A stretch of 64,000 nt of DNA from an uncultured Elusimicrobium sp. (GTDB taxonomy: Bacteria; Elusimicrobiota; Elusimicrobia; Elusimicrobiales; Elusimicrobiaceae), in the NCBI GenBank assembly GCA_902797165.1, contig CADBRU010000009.1, forward strand, positions 1 through 64,000, written 5' to 3'. The notes beneath the pieces are model-generated. The model had not been told where the DNA came from, ran no database searches, and worked only from the letters and a program-made list of their open reading frames with translations. Below, one piece after another: positions 6,432 through 15,868 of this stretch. The position numbers were made by a program, and so were the translations under genes. Within the stretch, counting starts at the first letter, position 1. The number at the start of each line of letters is the position of its first letter.

Positions 6432-8990
6432 TTATTCTTCCCAGCGGATAAAGAACGGCATGAGTACATTAGGCACTTTATCATTGGCGGGTAAAATGCG
6501 CATGGCATAATCTTGCCGTCCGCTGTTAAACGGAGAAATCTGCACTTCATAAATATAGGCCTCTCCGTCTTTGCCGGTGCAGGTCATGTCTACGGCTTCC
6601 TGTTTTTCAATATCACCCAGTGAGCCGCGCATACCCAAATACAATTCTACTTGTATGTCTTCCGGTGCTAAATTGCCCAGTACCACTTTGGCCTTGAAAC
6701 TGAGTTTATCACCCATTAAAATGGCTTTGTCAAAGGAGGTGGTAATATCCGTTACATTGACGCGGTACCAATTTTCGGAAATTTTCTGGCGCCAATCTGC
6801 CACTTGTGCCGCAACGCCGTCTTGAGAAAGGCTTTGTCCGAAATTATGCGCACCTACATAGAATTTTTCGTAGTATTCTTGTACCATGCGGTTTGTGTTA
6901 AAGAACGGGGCGATTTCTTGAATAGATTTTTTCATCAAGTTTAGCCACGCCGGAGAAAAACCTTTGTCATTTTTTGCGTAATAGGTGGGTGCAATTTCCT
7001 GTTCAATAAGGTTATACAAAGATTCGGCTTCCACGGCATCACGTTCGGCATCGGAACCGTATTTTTCCGCTCCGCCGATAGACCACCCAAAATCACACGG
7101 TCCTACTTCATCCCACCAACCGTCTAAAATAGATAGCGCCAGTGCGCCGTTGGCGGCGGCTTTCATGCCGGAGGTACCGCTGGCTTCCATGGGGCGGATG
7201 GGGTTATTAAGCCACACATCCACACCTTGCACCATATAGCGGGCGGTGTTCATGTTGTAGTCTTCGATAAATACAACTTTATTTTTAAACCGCGGATCGT
7301 TTTGGGTTAAATTGTAAATCGTTTTGATAAATTCTTTACCCATGGTGTCGGCCGGGTGTGCTTTACCGGCAAATACAAACTGCACGGGGCGCATCGGGTT
7401 ATTGACGATTTTATCCAAGCGGTCTAAATCTTTAAATAACAAAGTAGCACGTTTGTAAGTAGCAAAACGGCGGGCAAAACCGATAGTCAGTACGTCTTGT
7501 TTTAAGATGCGGTTTGATTTGTTGACCGTCATGATATCAAAGCCTTGGCGTTTGAGTTGTTTTTTCATGCGGCTGCGCGCCATGTTGATGAGTTTGTTTT
7601 TGCGCTCTGTATGTACTTTCCACAATTCCTCATCGGGAATATCTTGTACTTTTTGCCAAGTTTGTTTGTTGGCGGGGTCAATTTCGGCCAGTTGATCGCC
7701 GTTGAATAAATACTTGCGGTACAAATCATTAATTTCGTGCGAAATCCAAGAAGAAGTATGAATACCGTTGGTAATACTGTCTATGGGTACTTCGTTAATG
7801 GGAAGTTCCGGCCATAAGTTGCGCCACATTTCGCGGCTGACGGCGCCGTGTAATTTGGCTACACCGTTGGCATAAGCGGTTAAACGTAATGCCAGTACCG
7901 TCATGCAGAAAGTGGAAGAGTTGTCCTTTTCTTTTCCAAGGGCCAAAAAGTCATTCCAAGAAATTCCCATTTTCTGCGCGTAAAATTCCATGTATTTGCG
8001 CACTAAAGCCGGGTCAAAATGTTCATTACCCGCAATGACCGGAGTATGGGTAGTAAATACGGAAGAGGCCCACACAATTTCACGCGCTTGCGCAAAGTTT
8101 AACTTGCGCGCTTGCATGATGTCTAAAATACGTTGAATCAGTAAAAACGCGCTGTGTCCTTCGTTAATATGATAGACGGTCGGATTCAAGCCCAAGGCAG
8201 CCAGTGCCTTTACACCGCCGATACCCAAAACCACTTCTTGGCGGATGCGGTTTTCGCGGTCGCCGCCGTATAATTTTTCGGTAATTAAACGTTGGGCCGG
8301 GGTGTTTTCTTGCAAGTTGGTATCGAGCAAATACATTTGGGTGCGGCCTACATCCACGCGCCAAATACAGGCTTTTACCGTTTCATTAGATCCTAGCGGA
8401 ATATCTACGGTGATGTCTTTGCCTTCTTGATTGTGCACCCGTTCTACGGCCATGTGCGCCCAGTCATTATCCGGGTATTCTTCATTTTGCCAACCTTCGC
8501 GGTTGAGCACTTGTTGCACATAACCTTGTTTGTAAAATAAACCTACCCCAATAATCGGCATCCCCAAATCACTGGCAGATTTAATATGGTCTCCGGCTAG
8601 CATACCTAAACCGCCGGAATAAATCGGGAGTCCTTCCCCTATGCCGTATTCCATAGAGAAATAGGCCGCCAACATATTACCCTGTTCGTGTTTGTGTTGG
8701 TGGTACCAAGTATTTTGATTGTTTTTGTAGTTGTAATAGGCTTCTTTGACTTGGTTGACTTGATTGACGAAATTTTGGTCTTTGCTTAATTCTTCTAAGC
8801 GTTTTTGCGGTACACAACCGAGCATCCATTTGGGGTTGCGGTGGGAATTGGTCCAAAGTTTATTATCAATTTGCATGAAAAGCATAATAGCCGGCCAGTT
8901 CCACGTGAACCACATATCATTGGCAAGTTCTTCTAAAAATTTAATATTATCCGGCAAATTCGGTTGTACGGTAAATGAGTGAATTTTCAT
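6432..8990 (-). CDS. glgP: Alpha-glucan (glycogen) phosphorylase
   Basis: An 852-residue GT35 phosphorylase of the Thermotoga/archaeal type, with an N-terminal DUF3417-like segment (NDMWFTWNW). It releases glucose-1-phosphate from glycogen or maltodextrin. Visible motifs include AYFSMEYGIGEGLPIYSGGLGMLAGDH, the YHINEGHSAF substrate region and the pyridoxal-phosphate lysine in GTSGMKAAANG (about residue 607). GGGAG precedes the ATG, and TATA-rich promoter elements lie at about 9010-9025. The neighbouring genes are unrelated, so it appears monocistronic with possible read-through into trmL. Confidence 0.95.
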   Translation of the reverse strand: MKIHSFTVQPNLPDNIKFLEELANDMWFTWNWPAIMLFMQIDNKLWTNSHRNPKWMLGCVPQKRLEELSKDQNFVNQVNQVKEAYYNYKNNQNTWYHQHKHEQGNMLAAYFSMEYGIGEGLPIYSGGLGMLAGDHIKSASDLGMPIIGVGLFYKQGYVQQVLNREGWQNEEYPDNDWAHMAVERVHNQEGKDITVDIPLGSNETVKACIWRVDVGRTQMYLLDTNLQENTPAQRLITEKLYGGDRENRIRQEVVLGIGGVKALAALGLNPTVYHINEGHSAFLLIQRILDIMQARKLNFAQAREIVWASSVFTTHTPVIAGNEHFDPALVRKYMEFYAQKMGISWNDFLALGKEKDNSSTFCMTVLALRLTAYANGVAKLHGAVSREMWRNLWPELPINEVPIDSITNGIHTSSWISHEINDLYRKYLFNGDQLAEIDPANKQTWQKVQDIPDEELWKVHTERKNKLINMARSRMKKQLKRQGFDIMTVNKSNRILKQDVLTIGFARRFATYKRATLLFKDLDRLDKIVNNPMRPVQFVFAGKAHPADTMGKEFIKTIYNLTQNDPRFKNKVVFIEDYNMNTARYMVQGVDVWLNNPIRPMEASGTSGMKAAANGALALSILDGWWDEVGPCDFGWSIGGAEKYGSDAERDAVEAESLYNLIEQEIAPTYYAKNDKGFSPAWLNLMKKSIQEIAPFFNTNRMVQEYYEKFYVGAHNFGQSLSQDGVAAQVADWRQKISENWYRVNVTDITTSFDKAILMGDKLSFKAKVVLGNLAPEDIQVELYLGMRGSLGDIEKQEAVDMTCTGKDGEAYIYEVQISPFNSGRQDYAMRILPANDKVPNVLMPFFIRWEE

Positions 8991-9026
8991 ACCTGTCTCC
9001 CTGTGTTAATATACTATACATTATAT

Positions 9027-9055
9027 AAAAATCCGCCCCCTGTTGGGGAGCGGAC
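9027..9055 (-). terminator. Terminator of the DUF1646 gene
   Basis: On the minus strand a stem TCCGCTCCCC / GGGGGCGGA with one bulged base, loop AACA, is followed by TTTTTA. It separates the DUF1646 gene from glgP. Confidence 0.75.
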
Positions 9056-9071
9056 GCGGAAAAAAGGTCAA

Positions 9072-10127
9072 TTATAAAATAGCCGATAAAATTAAGAAAT
9101 AGACAATCATCAAAATAAGTCCCAGTCCGAGGGCGGCTTTGACCCATTCTTTACTTTTAATGCCTAAACTGGAAGCACAAATAATATTGGGAATATTGCC
9201 CGGAATGAGCATACCGCCCGATATGATTAAACTCATCAGCAGAAAAGTAATAGAGCGGTCCGTAATGGTCGGCGTGACTTCAATAGCGGCCAAGGTGGCA
9301 TTGTCTAGCACAGCAGAGAGCATATTGATCCAGTAAAGCCAACTGTCACTTAAATGCGTAATGGTTTTAAGCGCAAGCGGCTTGAGTCCGTCTCCAAGTA
9401 GAGTCAATGCCATTACAAATAAATACACTTTGCCTGCACGTATGACGATATTTTTAACAGTGTATTGCGCTACTTGGGCTGCTTTGGTGCCGGGGGCATG
9501 TTGGATGGTGCCTTCACGCAGTGAACTGGCCATAAATGCCATAAACAAAACACCGCCAAGCACATACCACCCCAAATGGTCGATGAGGAAAAAGAAACCC
9601 GCATGGTGCGGTGCACCGGATAATTTGGAAATCACGACCGTCCCCAGCGGCTCTCCGATAGCGGTCAAAACGGCCCCCATGCCGATTGCATAACAAGAGA
9701 ACGTAACCATTTTAATGCGCCCTTTGCGCTCCAGAGGCAGCATGACTACTACTTCCGACAGAATTAACGCGGCAATAATAGCGGTAATAATACTGGAAGT
9801 TAAACCTAAAATAAAGACAATGGAAAATAGGGTAGTGCGCAGACCCAGTTTTTTAATGGCTTTTTGGGTGATCTTTTGCAGTTGGGTGCGAAATTTGTGG
9901 AACAAAAGCCCGGCAATCAATACGGCTATGGTAATTTTAAGGGGGTCTTTAAGAGCCGTAGTAATCAAATGCCAAGACCACATGTTTGATACCGTTACCG
10001 CAAAAGCACCGCAGAGAAATAAGAAAGCCTCTAAATTTTCTTCTACTTTGTGTACGCAAAGCGGCAGCAAAAGCACCACTACGATTAACAAAGAAAGTAA
10101 AACTATTTGTAAGACGGACAACTCCAT
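9072..10127 (-). CDS. DUF1646-type predicted cation transporter
   Basis: A 351-residue polytopic membrane protein with about ten hydrophobic segments. The repeated small-residue helices (TSSIITAIIAALILSEVV, IGMGAVLTAIGEPLGTVV) and the ending SGGMLIPGNIPNIICASSLGIKSKEW resemble the DUF1646 family, related to ion/NhaD-like antiporters. The substrate is not known; a sodium/proton exchange role is a family-level guess. Start chosen at MELSVLQ behind GGGAG; longer in-frame starts lack support. It lies 31 bases downstream of tRNA-Glu on the same strand and may share its transcript. Confidence 0.75.
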   Translation of the reverse strand: MELSVLQIVLLSLLIVVVLLLPLCVHKVEENLEAFLFLCGAFAVTVSNMWSWHLITTALKDPLKITIAVLIAGLLFHKFRTQLQKITQKAIKKLGLRTTLFSIVFILGLTSSIITAIIAALILSEVVVMLPLERKGRIKMVTFSCYAIGMGAVLTAIGEPLGTVVISKLSGAPHHAGFFFLIDHLGWYVLGGVLFMAFMASSLREGTIQHAPGTKAAQVAQYTVKNIVIRAGKVYLFVMALTLLGDGLKPLALKTITHLSDSWLYWINMLSAVLDNATLAAIEVTPTITDRSITFLLMSLIISGGMLIPGNIPNIICASSLGIKSKEWVKAALGLGLILMIVYFLILSAIL

Positions 10128-10158
10128 ACTTGCTCTCCCGCGCCCCACTACAAAGAAA

Positions 10159-10232
10159 CGTCCCGTACGAGATTCGAACTCGTGATCTCCGCCTTGAGAG
10201 GGCGGCGTCCTGGACCACTAGACGAACGGGAC
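10159..10232 (-). tRNA. tRNA-Glu (CTC)
   Basis: The minus strand folds as a 74-nt cloverleaf: acceptor GTCCCGT/ACGGGAC, anticodon stem CCGCC/GGCGG with loop CTCTCAA (anticodon CTC), T arm ACGAG/CTCGT with TTCGAAT, discriminator G. CCA is not encoded. Confidence 0.95.
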
Positions 10233-10382
10233 ATCTACTATATTTTAGCAAATTTGGGGTTTTAGCGGCACAATGCACAAAGCGATTAAATTAATTAGAA
10301 TATTAAAAAGAGACCTGACGATGTAAGTTTTTTAGAACAATAGTTGTGGTAAAATATATTGAAATTAAAAAAGGAGAATGTT

Positions 10383-10931
10383 ATGAACAAAGCATTTACT
10401 TTAATTGAACTACTTGTAGTAGTGCTGATTATCGGCATATTATCTGCAATTGCATTGCCGCAATACACCAAAGCGGTGGAAAAAAGTCGTTCTTCTCAGG
10501 CACTTGTATTACTTCGGACTGCTTATCAAAATGCCAGTATTTATTATATGGAAAACGGCACATATCCGAACAGTTTTGAAGATATGGGGTTTGATATAGG
10601 ATGGAGCGGAAATAGCAAATGGGTAAGTAACGGCAACGAGAAAGATGTTAGATCTAACGGAGATTGGTCTTTGCAATTATATCATGCCGGAAATGGGAGG
10701 CTTATTTTGTACGCGGGTCGTATTAATGGGGCCTATGCCGGTGCCGGATTTGAAGTTACGGTAAATGATACAGACAAAACACCTAAACCCATCCAGATTC
10801 GTTGTGCGGAACGTGTCTCCAACGGTGTTGTTTTTGCAAAAAATGATGGAGATTATTGTGTCAAAATTATGCACGGCACTTTAGTTAACGATCCCTATGT
10901 GGATACTTATCGGGTTTATTCGTTGCCTTGA
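10383..10931 (+). CDS. Type IV pilin-like protein with Ala at the cleavage site
   Basis: A 182-residue prepilin, the longest of the five. The helix FTLIELLVVVLIIGILSAIALPQY is intact, but the leader is MNKA, so the residue before the cleavage site is Ala instead of Gly. Two distal cysteines (IRCAERV, DYCVKIM) could form the C-terminal loop. GGAG at about 10373 sets the start; TAAAAT lies upstream near 10351. It is monocistronic, followed by a terminator. Ala at this position is usually processed less well, so it may be a slow or minor subunit (inference). Confidence 0.88.
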   Translation: MNKAFTLIELLVVVLIIGILSAIALPQYTKAVEKSRSSQALVLLRTAYQNASIYYMENGTYPNSFEDMGFDIGWSGNSKWVSNGNEKDVRSNGDWSLQLYHAGNGRLILYAGRINGAYAGAGFEVTVNDTDKTPKPIQIRCAERVSNGVVFAKNDGDYCVKIMHGTLVNDPYVDTYRVYSLP

Positions 10932-10956
10932 TTTGATGTATTTTTCCATTAACTCA

Positions 10957-10994
10957 AAAATGCTAAAATATCTATAGATTTTTAGCATTTTTTG
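10957..10994 (+). terminator. Terminator after pilin, with embedded -10-like box
   Basis: A stem AAAATGCTAAAA / TTTTTAGCATTTTTT ends the pilin transcript. TAAAAT inside the left arm could also serve as the -10 of ychF, placing promoter and terminator on the same bases. Confidence 0.75.
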
Positions 10995-11009
10995 TTTCAA
11001 GGAGTCCTC

Positions 11010-12083
11010 ATGGAAATCGGTATTGTCGGATTACCAAATGTCGGTAAATCTACTCTTTTTAATGCACTTACTTGTGCGGGCGCGGAAGCAAGCAACTATC
11101 CTTTTTGTACCATTGAACCCAATGTGGGTATCGTACCTATTCCCGATAAACGCTTAGATAAATTATTTGAGATGTTTAAACCGCCAAAGAAAACCGCGGC
11201 ATTTATTAAATTTGTAGATATTGCCGGTATCGTAAAAGGTGCCAGCCAAGGGGAGGGACTTGGAAATAAATTTTTAGCCAATATTCGCGAAGTGGACGCC
11301 ATTATTCACGTGGTGCGTTTGTTTGAGGACGAAAATGTCACGCACGTGATGAACAGTGTAGATCCCTTGCGCGATATTGAAGTAATTAATACTGAACTCA
11401 TGCTGGCCGATCTAGAGACTGCGACTAAAATTTGTGACCGTTTGGGCTCTAATGCTAAATCGGGTAAAAAAGAGGCTGTGGCCGCTTTTGAGCGTATGAA
11501 AGAAATTAAAGCCGCACTTGAAAACGGCAAGCCCGTTTCTTCTTTGGGCTTGGAGCCGGAGGAGTTAAAAGAGTATCAATTTCTAACCGCTAAACCTGTT
11601 TTATACGTCGGAAACAATTCCGAAAAACGCAACGTGGAAAATGCCGAAAAAGTGGCCAAATACGCCGCAGAAACGGGGGCGGGTTTTGTGGAACTGTGCG
11701 TAAAATTTGAGGCCGACATTGCCGAATTTTCCGAAGAAGAAAAGAAAGCCTTTTTGGCAGAAACCGGCAATGATTACACAGGGCTTGAAAAAGTGGTGCG
11801 CGAAGGCATGAAGCTTTTGCGTCTCTGTACCTATTTTACCGCCGGACCGGAAGTAGAAGTGCGCAGTTGGCTTATTCCGGTCGGATGTACCGCTCCGCAA
11901 GCCGCGGGCAAAATCCACAGTGATTTTGAAAAAGGTTTTATTCGCGCCGATGTTTATACCTACGATGATTTAATCAAATACGGGGATGAAAAAGCCTTGC
12001 GCGAACATGGTCTAATCCGCTCAGAAGGCAAAGACTATATTGTAAAAGACGGCGATGTGTGCCTGTTCAAAATCAATGCCTAA
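11010..12083 (+). CDS. ychF: Redox-regulated ATPase / GTPase YchF (OLA1 family)
   Basis: A 357-residue Obg-like P-loop ATPase, close to the usual 363. Near the N-terminus GLPNVGKST is the Walker A, then [12 protein letters not shown] (switch I), [17 protein letters not shown] (G3), a central coiled-coil insertion, and a C-terminal TGS domain. It binds ribosomes and is linked to stress and translation control. Start chosen at MEIGIVGLP, the family start, behind AAGGAG. Its last eight bases overlap the next gene (ATGCCTAA), so the methyltransferase is translationally coupled. Confidence 0.95.
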   Translation: MEIGIVGLPNVGKSTLFNALTCAGAEASNYPFCTIEPNVGIVPIPDKRLDKLFEMFKPPKKTAAFIKFVDIAGIVKGASQGEGLGNKFLANIREVDAIIHVVRLFEDENVTHVMNSVDPLRDIEVINTELMLADLETATKICDRLGSNAKSGKKEAVAAFERMKEIKAALENGKPVSSLGLEPEELKEYQFLTAKPVLYVGNNSEKRNVENAEKVAKYAAETGAGFVELCVKFEADIAEFSEEEKKAFLAETGNDYTGLEKVVREGMKLLRLCTYFTAGPEVEVRSWLIPVGCTAPQAAGKIHSDFEKGFIRADVYTYDDLIKYGDEKALREHGLIRSEGKDYIVKDGDVCLFKINA

Positions 12084-13296
12084 TATTACTTGCAAACATT
12101 TCAAACAATGCGGCGGTTGTGCACTACTCAACTTGTCTTACGACGAGCAAGTGTCACACAAGGCCGCGCGCCTAAAAGAAACTTTAAAAGATTTTTGGTC
12201 TAAAGATATTGCGGTTACTAAAACCGACCATCCCGAATTTTTCCGCAATAAAGTGGAACTTGGTTTTTGCCGCCAACCGATTTGGAAAGAGCCGTTTGAT
12301 AAAAAAGCAAAACGTGACAAAACCCTTCCGCTTGAATTTGAACAATGTTTCGGTTTTAAATTAAAAGGCCGCTGGGACCGCGCGGTAGATCTTGAAGAGT
12401 GCCACACCTTTGATGAAAAAATGGTTGAGTTGGTGCGTGCGGTGCGCGCCTGGGCAGAGGCTGAAAAGTTGGAATATTACGACCATCGCAAACACACCGG
12501 TATTTTGCGACATCTGATGTTACGCGTCGGAAAAAACACGGGTGAACAAATGGCGGTCTTATTTGTAACCGATGATATACCGGAAAAGACTTTTGTGCAA
12601 GCGGTGGAGTCTGTTTGGCCGAGTGCCAACATTTTACTGGCGGTAAACACTTCACTGGCCGATACGGCCGCACCGGAAATTTTGCGCGTACTCAAAGGTC
12701 AAGACCACATTTGCGAGAAAATCATTTTATCCGCTTCCGACGGCAAAAAAGAGAAAGAAGTGACTTTTACTTTGGCGGCGCAAGCATTTTTTCAAACCAA
12801 CACCCTGACCGCACAAAAAATGTATAGCCGCGTACGCACTTTGGTGAAAAAAATCGGCCCGAAAATTATTTATGATTTGTATGGCGGTGCGGGTAGTTTT
12901 TCGCTCTCTTGCGCGGATTTGTGCGAGAAAAGTATTTGCGTGGAAAGTGTGGCCCCCGCCATTTATAACGGTATTGAAAATGCCAAACTAAACGGGGTTA
13001 AAAATGTGCAATTCTTCTGCGCCAAAGTGGAAGATTTTGTCCGTCAGCAGCCCATTGAAAAAAAGGACGCGCTGATTATTGTGGATCCGCCGCGCAGCGG
13101 CATGCATCCGCGCGCTGCTAAAGCGGTGGCTGAATCGGGCGTGGAAAATGTACTTTACATTTCTTGTAATCCGCTCACGCTGGCCAGTGACCTAAAAATT
13201 TTAACGCAGTTTTATGAGGTTAAAGAAGTGGAAGCATTTGATTTTTTCCCGCACACAGATCACATTGAGACGCTGGTGCAACTGAAATTAAAATGA
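12076..13296 (+). CDS. SAM-dependent RNA 5-methyluridine methyltransferase, TrmA/RlmD family
   Basis: A 406-residue class I methyltransferase. The N-terminal CKHFKQCGGC together with a later Cys is the pattern for a [4Fe-4S] cluster; a TRAM-like and central RNA-binding region follows. The C-terminal Rossmann domain has IIYDLYGGAGSFSL (SAM motif), IIVDPPRSGMHP and ISCNPLTLASDL with the catalytic Cys. It methylates a uridine of rRNA or tRNA; which of the RlmC/RlmD/TrmA targets is unresolved. It overlaps ychF by 8 bases and pcrA by 4 (ATGA). Confidence 0.9.
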   Translation: MPNITCKHFKQCGGCALLNLSYDEQVSHKAARLKETLKDFWSKDIAVTKTDHPEFFRNKVELGFCRQPIWKEPFDKKAKRDKTLPLEFEQCFGFKLKGRWDRAVDLEECHTFDEKMVELVRAVRAWAEAEKLEYYDHRKHTGILRHLMLRVGKNTGEQMAVLFVTDDIPEKTFVQAVESVWPSANILLAVNTSLADTAAPEILRVLKGQDHICEKIILSASDGKKEKEVTFTLAAQAFFQTNTLTAQKMYSRVRTLVKKIGPKIIYDLYGGAGSFSLSCADLCEKSICVESVAPAIYNGIENAKLNGVKNVQFFCAKVEDFVRQQPIEKKDALIIVDPPRSGMHPRAAKAVAESGVENVLYISCNPLTLASDLKILTQFYEVKEVEAFDFFPHTDHIETLVQLKLK

Positions 13297-15743
13297 CGGT
13301 AGAAGAAGCAATAAATTCCTTAAACCCGCAGCAGAAAGAGGCCGCTTTGTATGAAGGCGGCCCGTGCCTGATTGTGGCTGGAGCGGGGACGGGCAAGACC
13401 AAAACGCTGACTACCAAAATTGCAAAACTGATTGCTGAGGGATATTCCCCGTACCGCATTTTAGCAGTTACCTTTACCAATAAAGCCGCACAGGAAATGC
13501 GCGACCGTGTGGAGCAACTGGTGCCCGGGCAAAGCCGCAATGTTTGGATACATACTTTTCACTCGTTTGGTGTGCGTATTTTGCGGCATAACGCGGATAA
13601 AGTAGGGCTTTCCCGTGATTTTGCCATTTATGATGAAAATGACCAAAAGCGCGTGGTGACTTTGCTTTTAGAACAACTAGGCGTTAAAGACGCTAAAAAA
13701 GAAGCGGGGTCCATTGTCAATACGATTTCCCGCGCCAAAGACGACGGTATTACACCGGATATGTTATCCACCTCTGCCACGCAAAGCGGCCTAGATTATC
13801 AAATACGCGCTGCCGATATTTATAAAAAGTACGAGCAAAAACTCAAAGAAGCGGGTGCTTTAGATTTCGGAGATTTACTGGTTAAAACCTTAAAACTTTT
13901 GCAAGAAAACAAAGATATTCGCGAGTACTATCAGCAATTTTTCCAATACATTTTAGTAGATGAGTATCAGGACACCAACCACACGCAATATTTAATTACA
14001 CGTTTGTTGGCGGAGAAGCATCGCAAACTGTGTGTGGTGGGAGATCCCGACCAAAGTATTTATTCATGGCGGGGTGCAAACATACGCAATATTTTGGAAT
14101 TTGAAAAAGATTTTAAAGATGCCAAAATTATTACGCTGGAGCAAAATTACCGCTCTACTAAAGTTATTTTGGATGCTTCCAATAAACTCATTACCAAAAA
14201 TACCCAGCGCAAAGAGAAAAATTTGTTTACCGATAAACCGTACGGGGAAGAAATCGAAGTGCGCGTGCATGATAATGATATAGAAGAAGCAAGGTGGGTG
14301 GGGCGCACCATTGAGTATTTGGTAGGGCACGAAGGATATTCTTTGGGTGAAATTGCCGTGTTTTACCGCACCAATGCACAAAGCCGTAATTTTGAAAATG
14401 CCTTTCGCGAATATAAAGTCCCGTATCGTTTGGTAGGTGCGGTAAGTTTCTACAATCGTCAGGAAGTTAAAGATCTTTTGTGTTACGCGCGTATTTTAGT
14501 TAACCCAAGTGACGATATCAGTTTACTGCGTATTATCAATACCCCTACACGCGGCATCGGCAAAACCGCCCAAGAGCGTTTGACCGCTTATGCGCAGAGC
14601 AATCATATTTCCTTATATAGTGCATTAAAATCGGTACAATCGGTGCCCGATTTAACACCGCAAGCCCGCCGCGCTACGTTGGAATTTGTGAAAATGGTAG
14701 AAAATTGGCATGCGGAAATGCTGCTTACTTCACCGATGGAACTGATGAATTTGATTTTTAAAACATCCGGCTATCAGGCTATGTTGCAAAAAGACGCCGA
14801 CGAAGGAGACACCGAGGCACAAAGCCGTCTGGAAAACGCGGGGGAACTCATTAACGACGTGCGCCAGTATGAGGATACTTGCGAGAAAAATGAAAAAGAG
14901 GCCTCTTTGTCCGATTTTTTACAGGAAGTTTCGTTAAAAACCGGAGAGGACGAATATCAAGGAGAGGATAAAGGAGCCGTCACTTTGATGACGGTGCATT
15001 TGGCCAAAGGATTGGAGTTTAAAGGAGTTTTTGTAACGGGGCTGGAAGAAGATCAATTTCCGATTAAATGTGATGATGAAAAGGAAATGGAAGAAGAGCG
15101 GCGGCTTTGTTATGTAGCCATGACCCGTGCCAAAGAAAAACTTTTTATGACGTATGCGGAACGCCGTTTAAAATATGGGCAAATACAGCCGCATGTGCCT
15201 TCGCGCTTTCTCTTTGACAGTGAACTGCTTAGTGAAGAAGACCGCAAACGCTATGAAGAACCGCAGCCGCGCTATGATAATTTTTCCGCCAAATACGGTT
15301 TATACGGGCAAGGCGGCGGGTTTTACGGCAGCCGGCGTAGTAAAAGCGGATACCAAGGTTCACTGGGGCGCAGTAAGAGCAGTTACAACGGATATGAGGG
15401 TTTTGTCAGCCGCAGCAAATTGCAAAAACAATATGACGAACACGGCTATGAAATAGAAGAGGTGGATGTTGATTATGCGCGCCCGCGGGCTTCTTTTACC
15501 GCTTCGGACAGCCGCCGCCATTTCCCCAATACGGCTGCGCCCAAACAAGAAAAAGGCACCTCTACTACTACCGGAAACGGGAAAACCGTAGCGGTGGGTG
15601 GTAAAGTCAAACACGGGGTGTTTGGAATGGGGACTATTACCGCGGTGGCCGGCTCAGGGGACAGTTGCAAAATTACGGTGCAGTTTTCTAACGGGGTAAG
15701 CCGCACGTTTATGCTTTCTTTTGCTCCGCTTGAAATTTTGTAG
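13293..15743 (+). CDS. pcrA: ATP-dependent DNA helicase PcrA/UvrD
   Basis: An 816-residue superfamily 1A helicase that unwinds DNA 3' to 5' in repair and in clearing RecA or stalled polymerase. The N-terminus has the Q motif LNPQQKEAA and Walker A VAGAGTGKT; then LVDEYQDTN (motif II), GDPDQSIYSWRGA (III), LEQNYRS (IV), VTLMTVHLAKGLEF (V) and YVAMTRAKEKL (VI). A Gly/Ser/Tyr-rich linker follows, and the C-terminal VKHGVFGMGTI is the PcrA Tudor-like module that contacts RNA polymerase. Its start overlaps the methyltransferase stop. Confidence 0.95.
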   Translation: MTVEEAINSLNPQQKEAALYEGGPCLIVAGAGTGKTKTLTTKIAKLIAEGYSPYRILAVTFTNKAAQEMRDRVEQLVPGQSRNVWIHTFHSFGVRILRHNADKVGLSRDFAIYDENDQKRVVTLLLEQLGVKDAKKEAGSIVNTISRAKDDGITPDMLSTSATQSGLDYQIRAADIYKKYEQKLKEAGALDFGDLLVKTLKLLQENKDIREYYQQFFQYILVDEYQDTNHTQYLITRLLAEKHRKLCVVGDPDQSIYSWRGANIRNILEFEKDFKDAKIITLEQNYRSTKVILDASNKLITKNTQRKEKNLFTDKPYGEEIEVRVHDNDIEEARWVGRTIEYLVGHEGYSLGEIAVFYRTNAQSRNFENAFREYKVPYRLVGAVSFYNRQEVKDLLCYARILVNPSDDISLLRIINTPTRGIGKTAQERLTAYAQSNHISLYSALKSVQSVPDLTPQARRATLEFVKMVENWHAEMLLTSPMELMNLIFKTSGYQAMLQKDADEGDTEAQSRLENAGELINDVRQYEDTCEKNEKEASLSDFLQEVSLKTGEDEYQGEDKGAVTLMTVHLAKGLEFKGVFVTGLEEDQFPIKCDDEKEMEEERRLCYVAMTRAKEKLFMTYAERRLKYGQIQPHVPSRFLFDSELLSEEDRKRYEEPQPRYDNFSAKYGLYGQGGGFYGSRRSKSGYQGSLGRSKSSYNGYEGFVSRSKLQKQYDEHGYEIEEVDVDYARPRASFTASDSRRHFPNTAAPKQEKGTSTTTGNGKTVAVGGKVKHGVFGMGTITAVAGSGDSCKITVQFSNGVSRTFMLSFAPLEIL

Positions 15744-15868
15744 GGCCCAGAAAAAATCTAGGTCCAAAAATCAGGAAAAAATAGGTCCTTTTTCCCTTTT
15801 AGTTTATTTATAAAACTGATACACTGTAGGTGTGAAGTAGAATTTAGTTGTATCTCAAAGGAGAGAAC

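Noticed and set aside
15744-15868. Strong terminator after pcrA
   Set aside because: Only weak AT-rich stems (GGAAAAA/TTTTTCC at 15774-15795) and a repeated TAGGTCC are present, so I do not list one as a feature.
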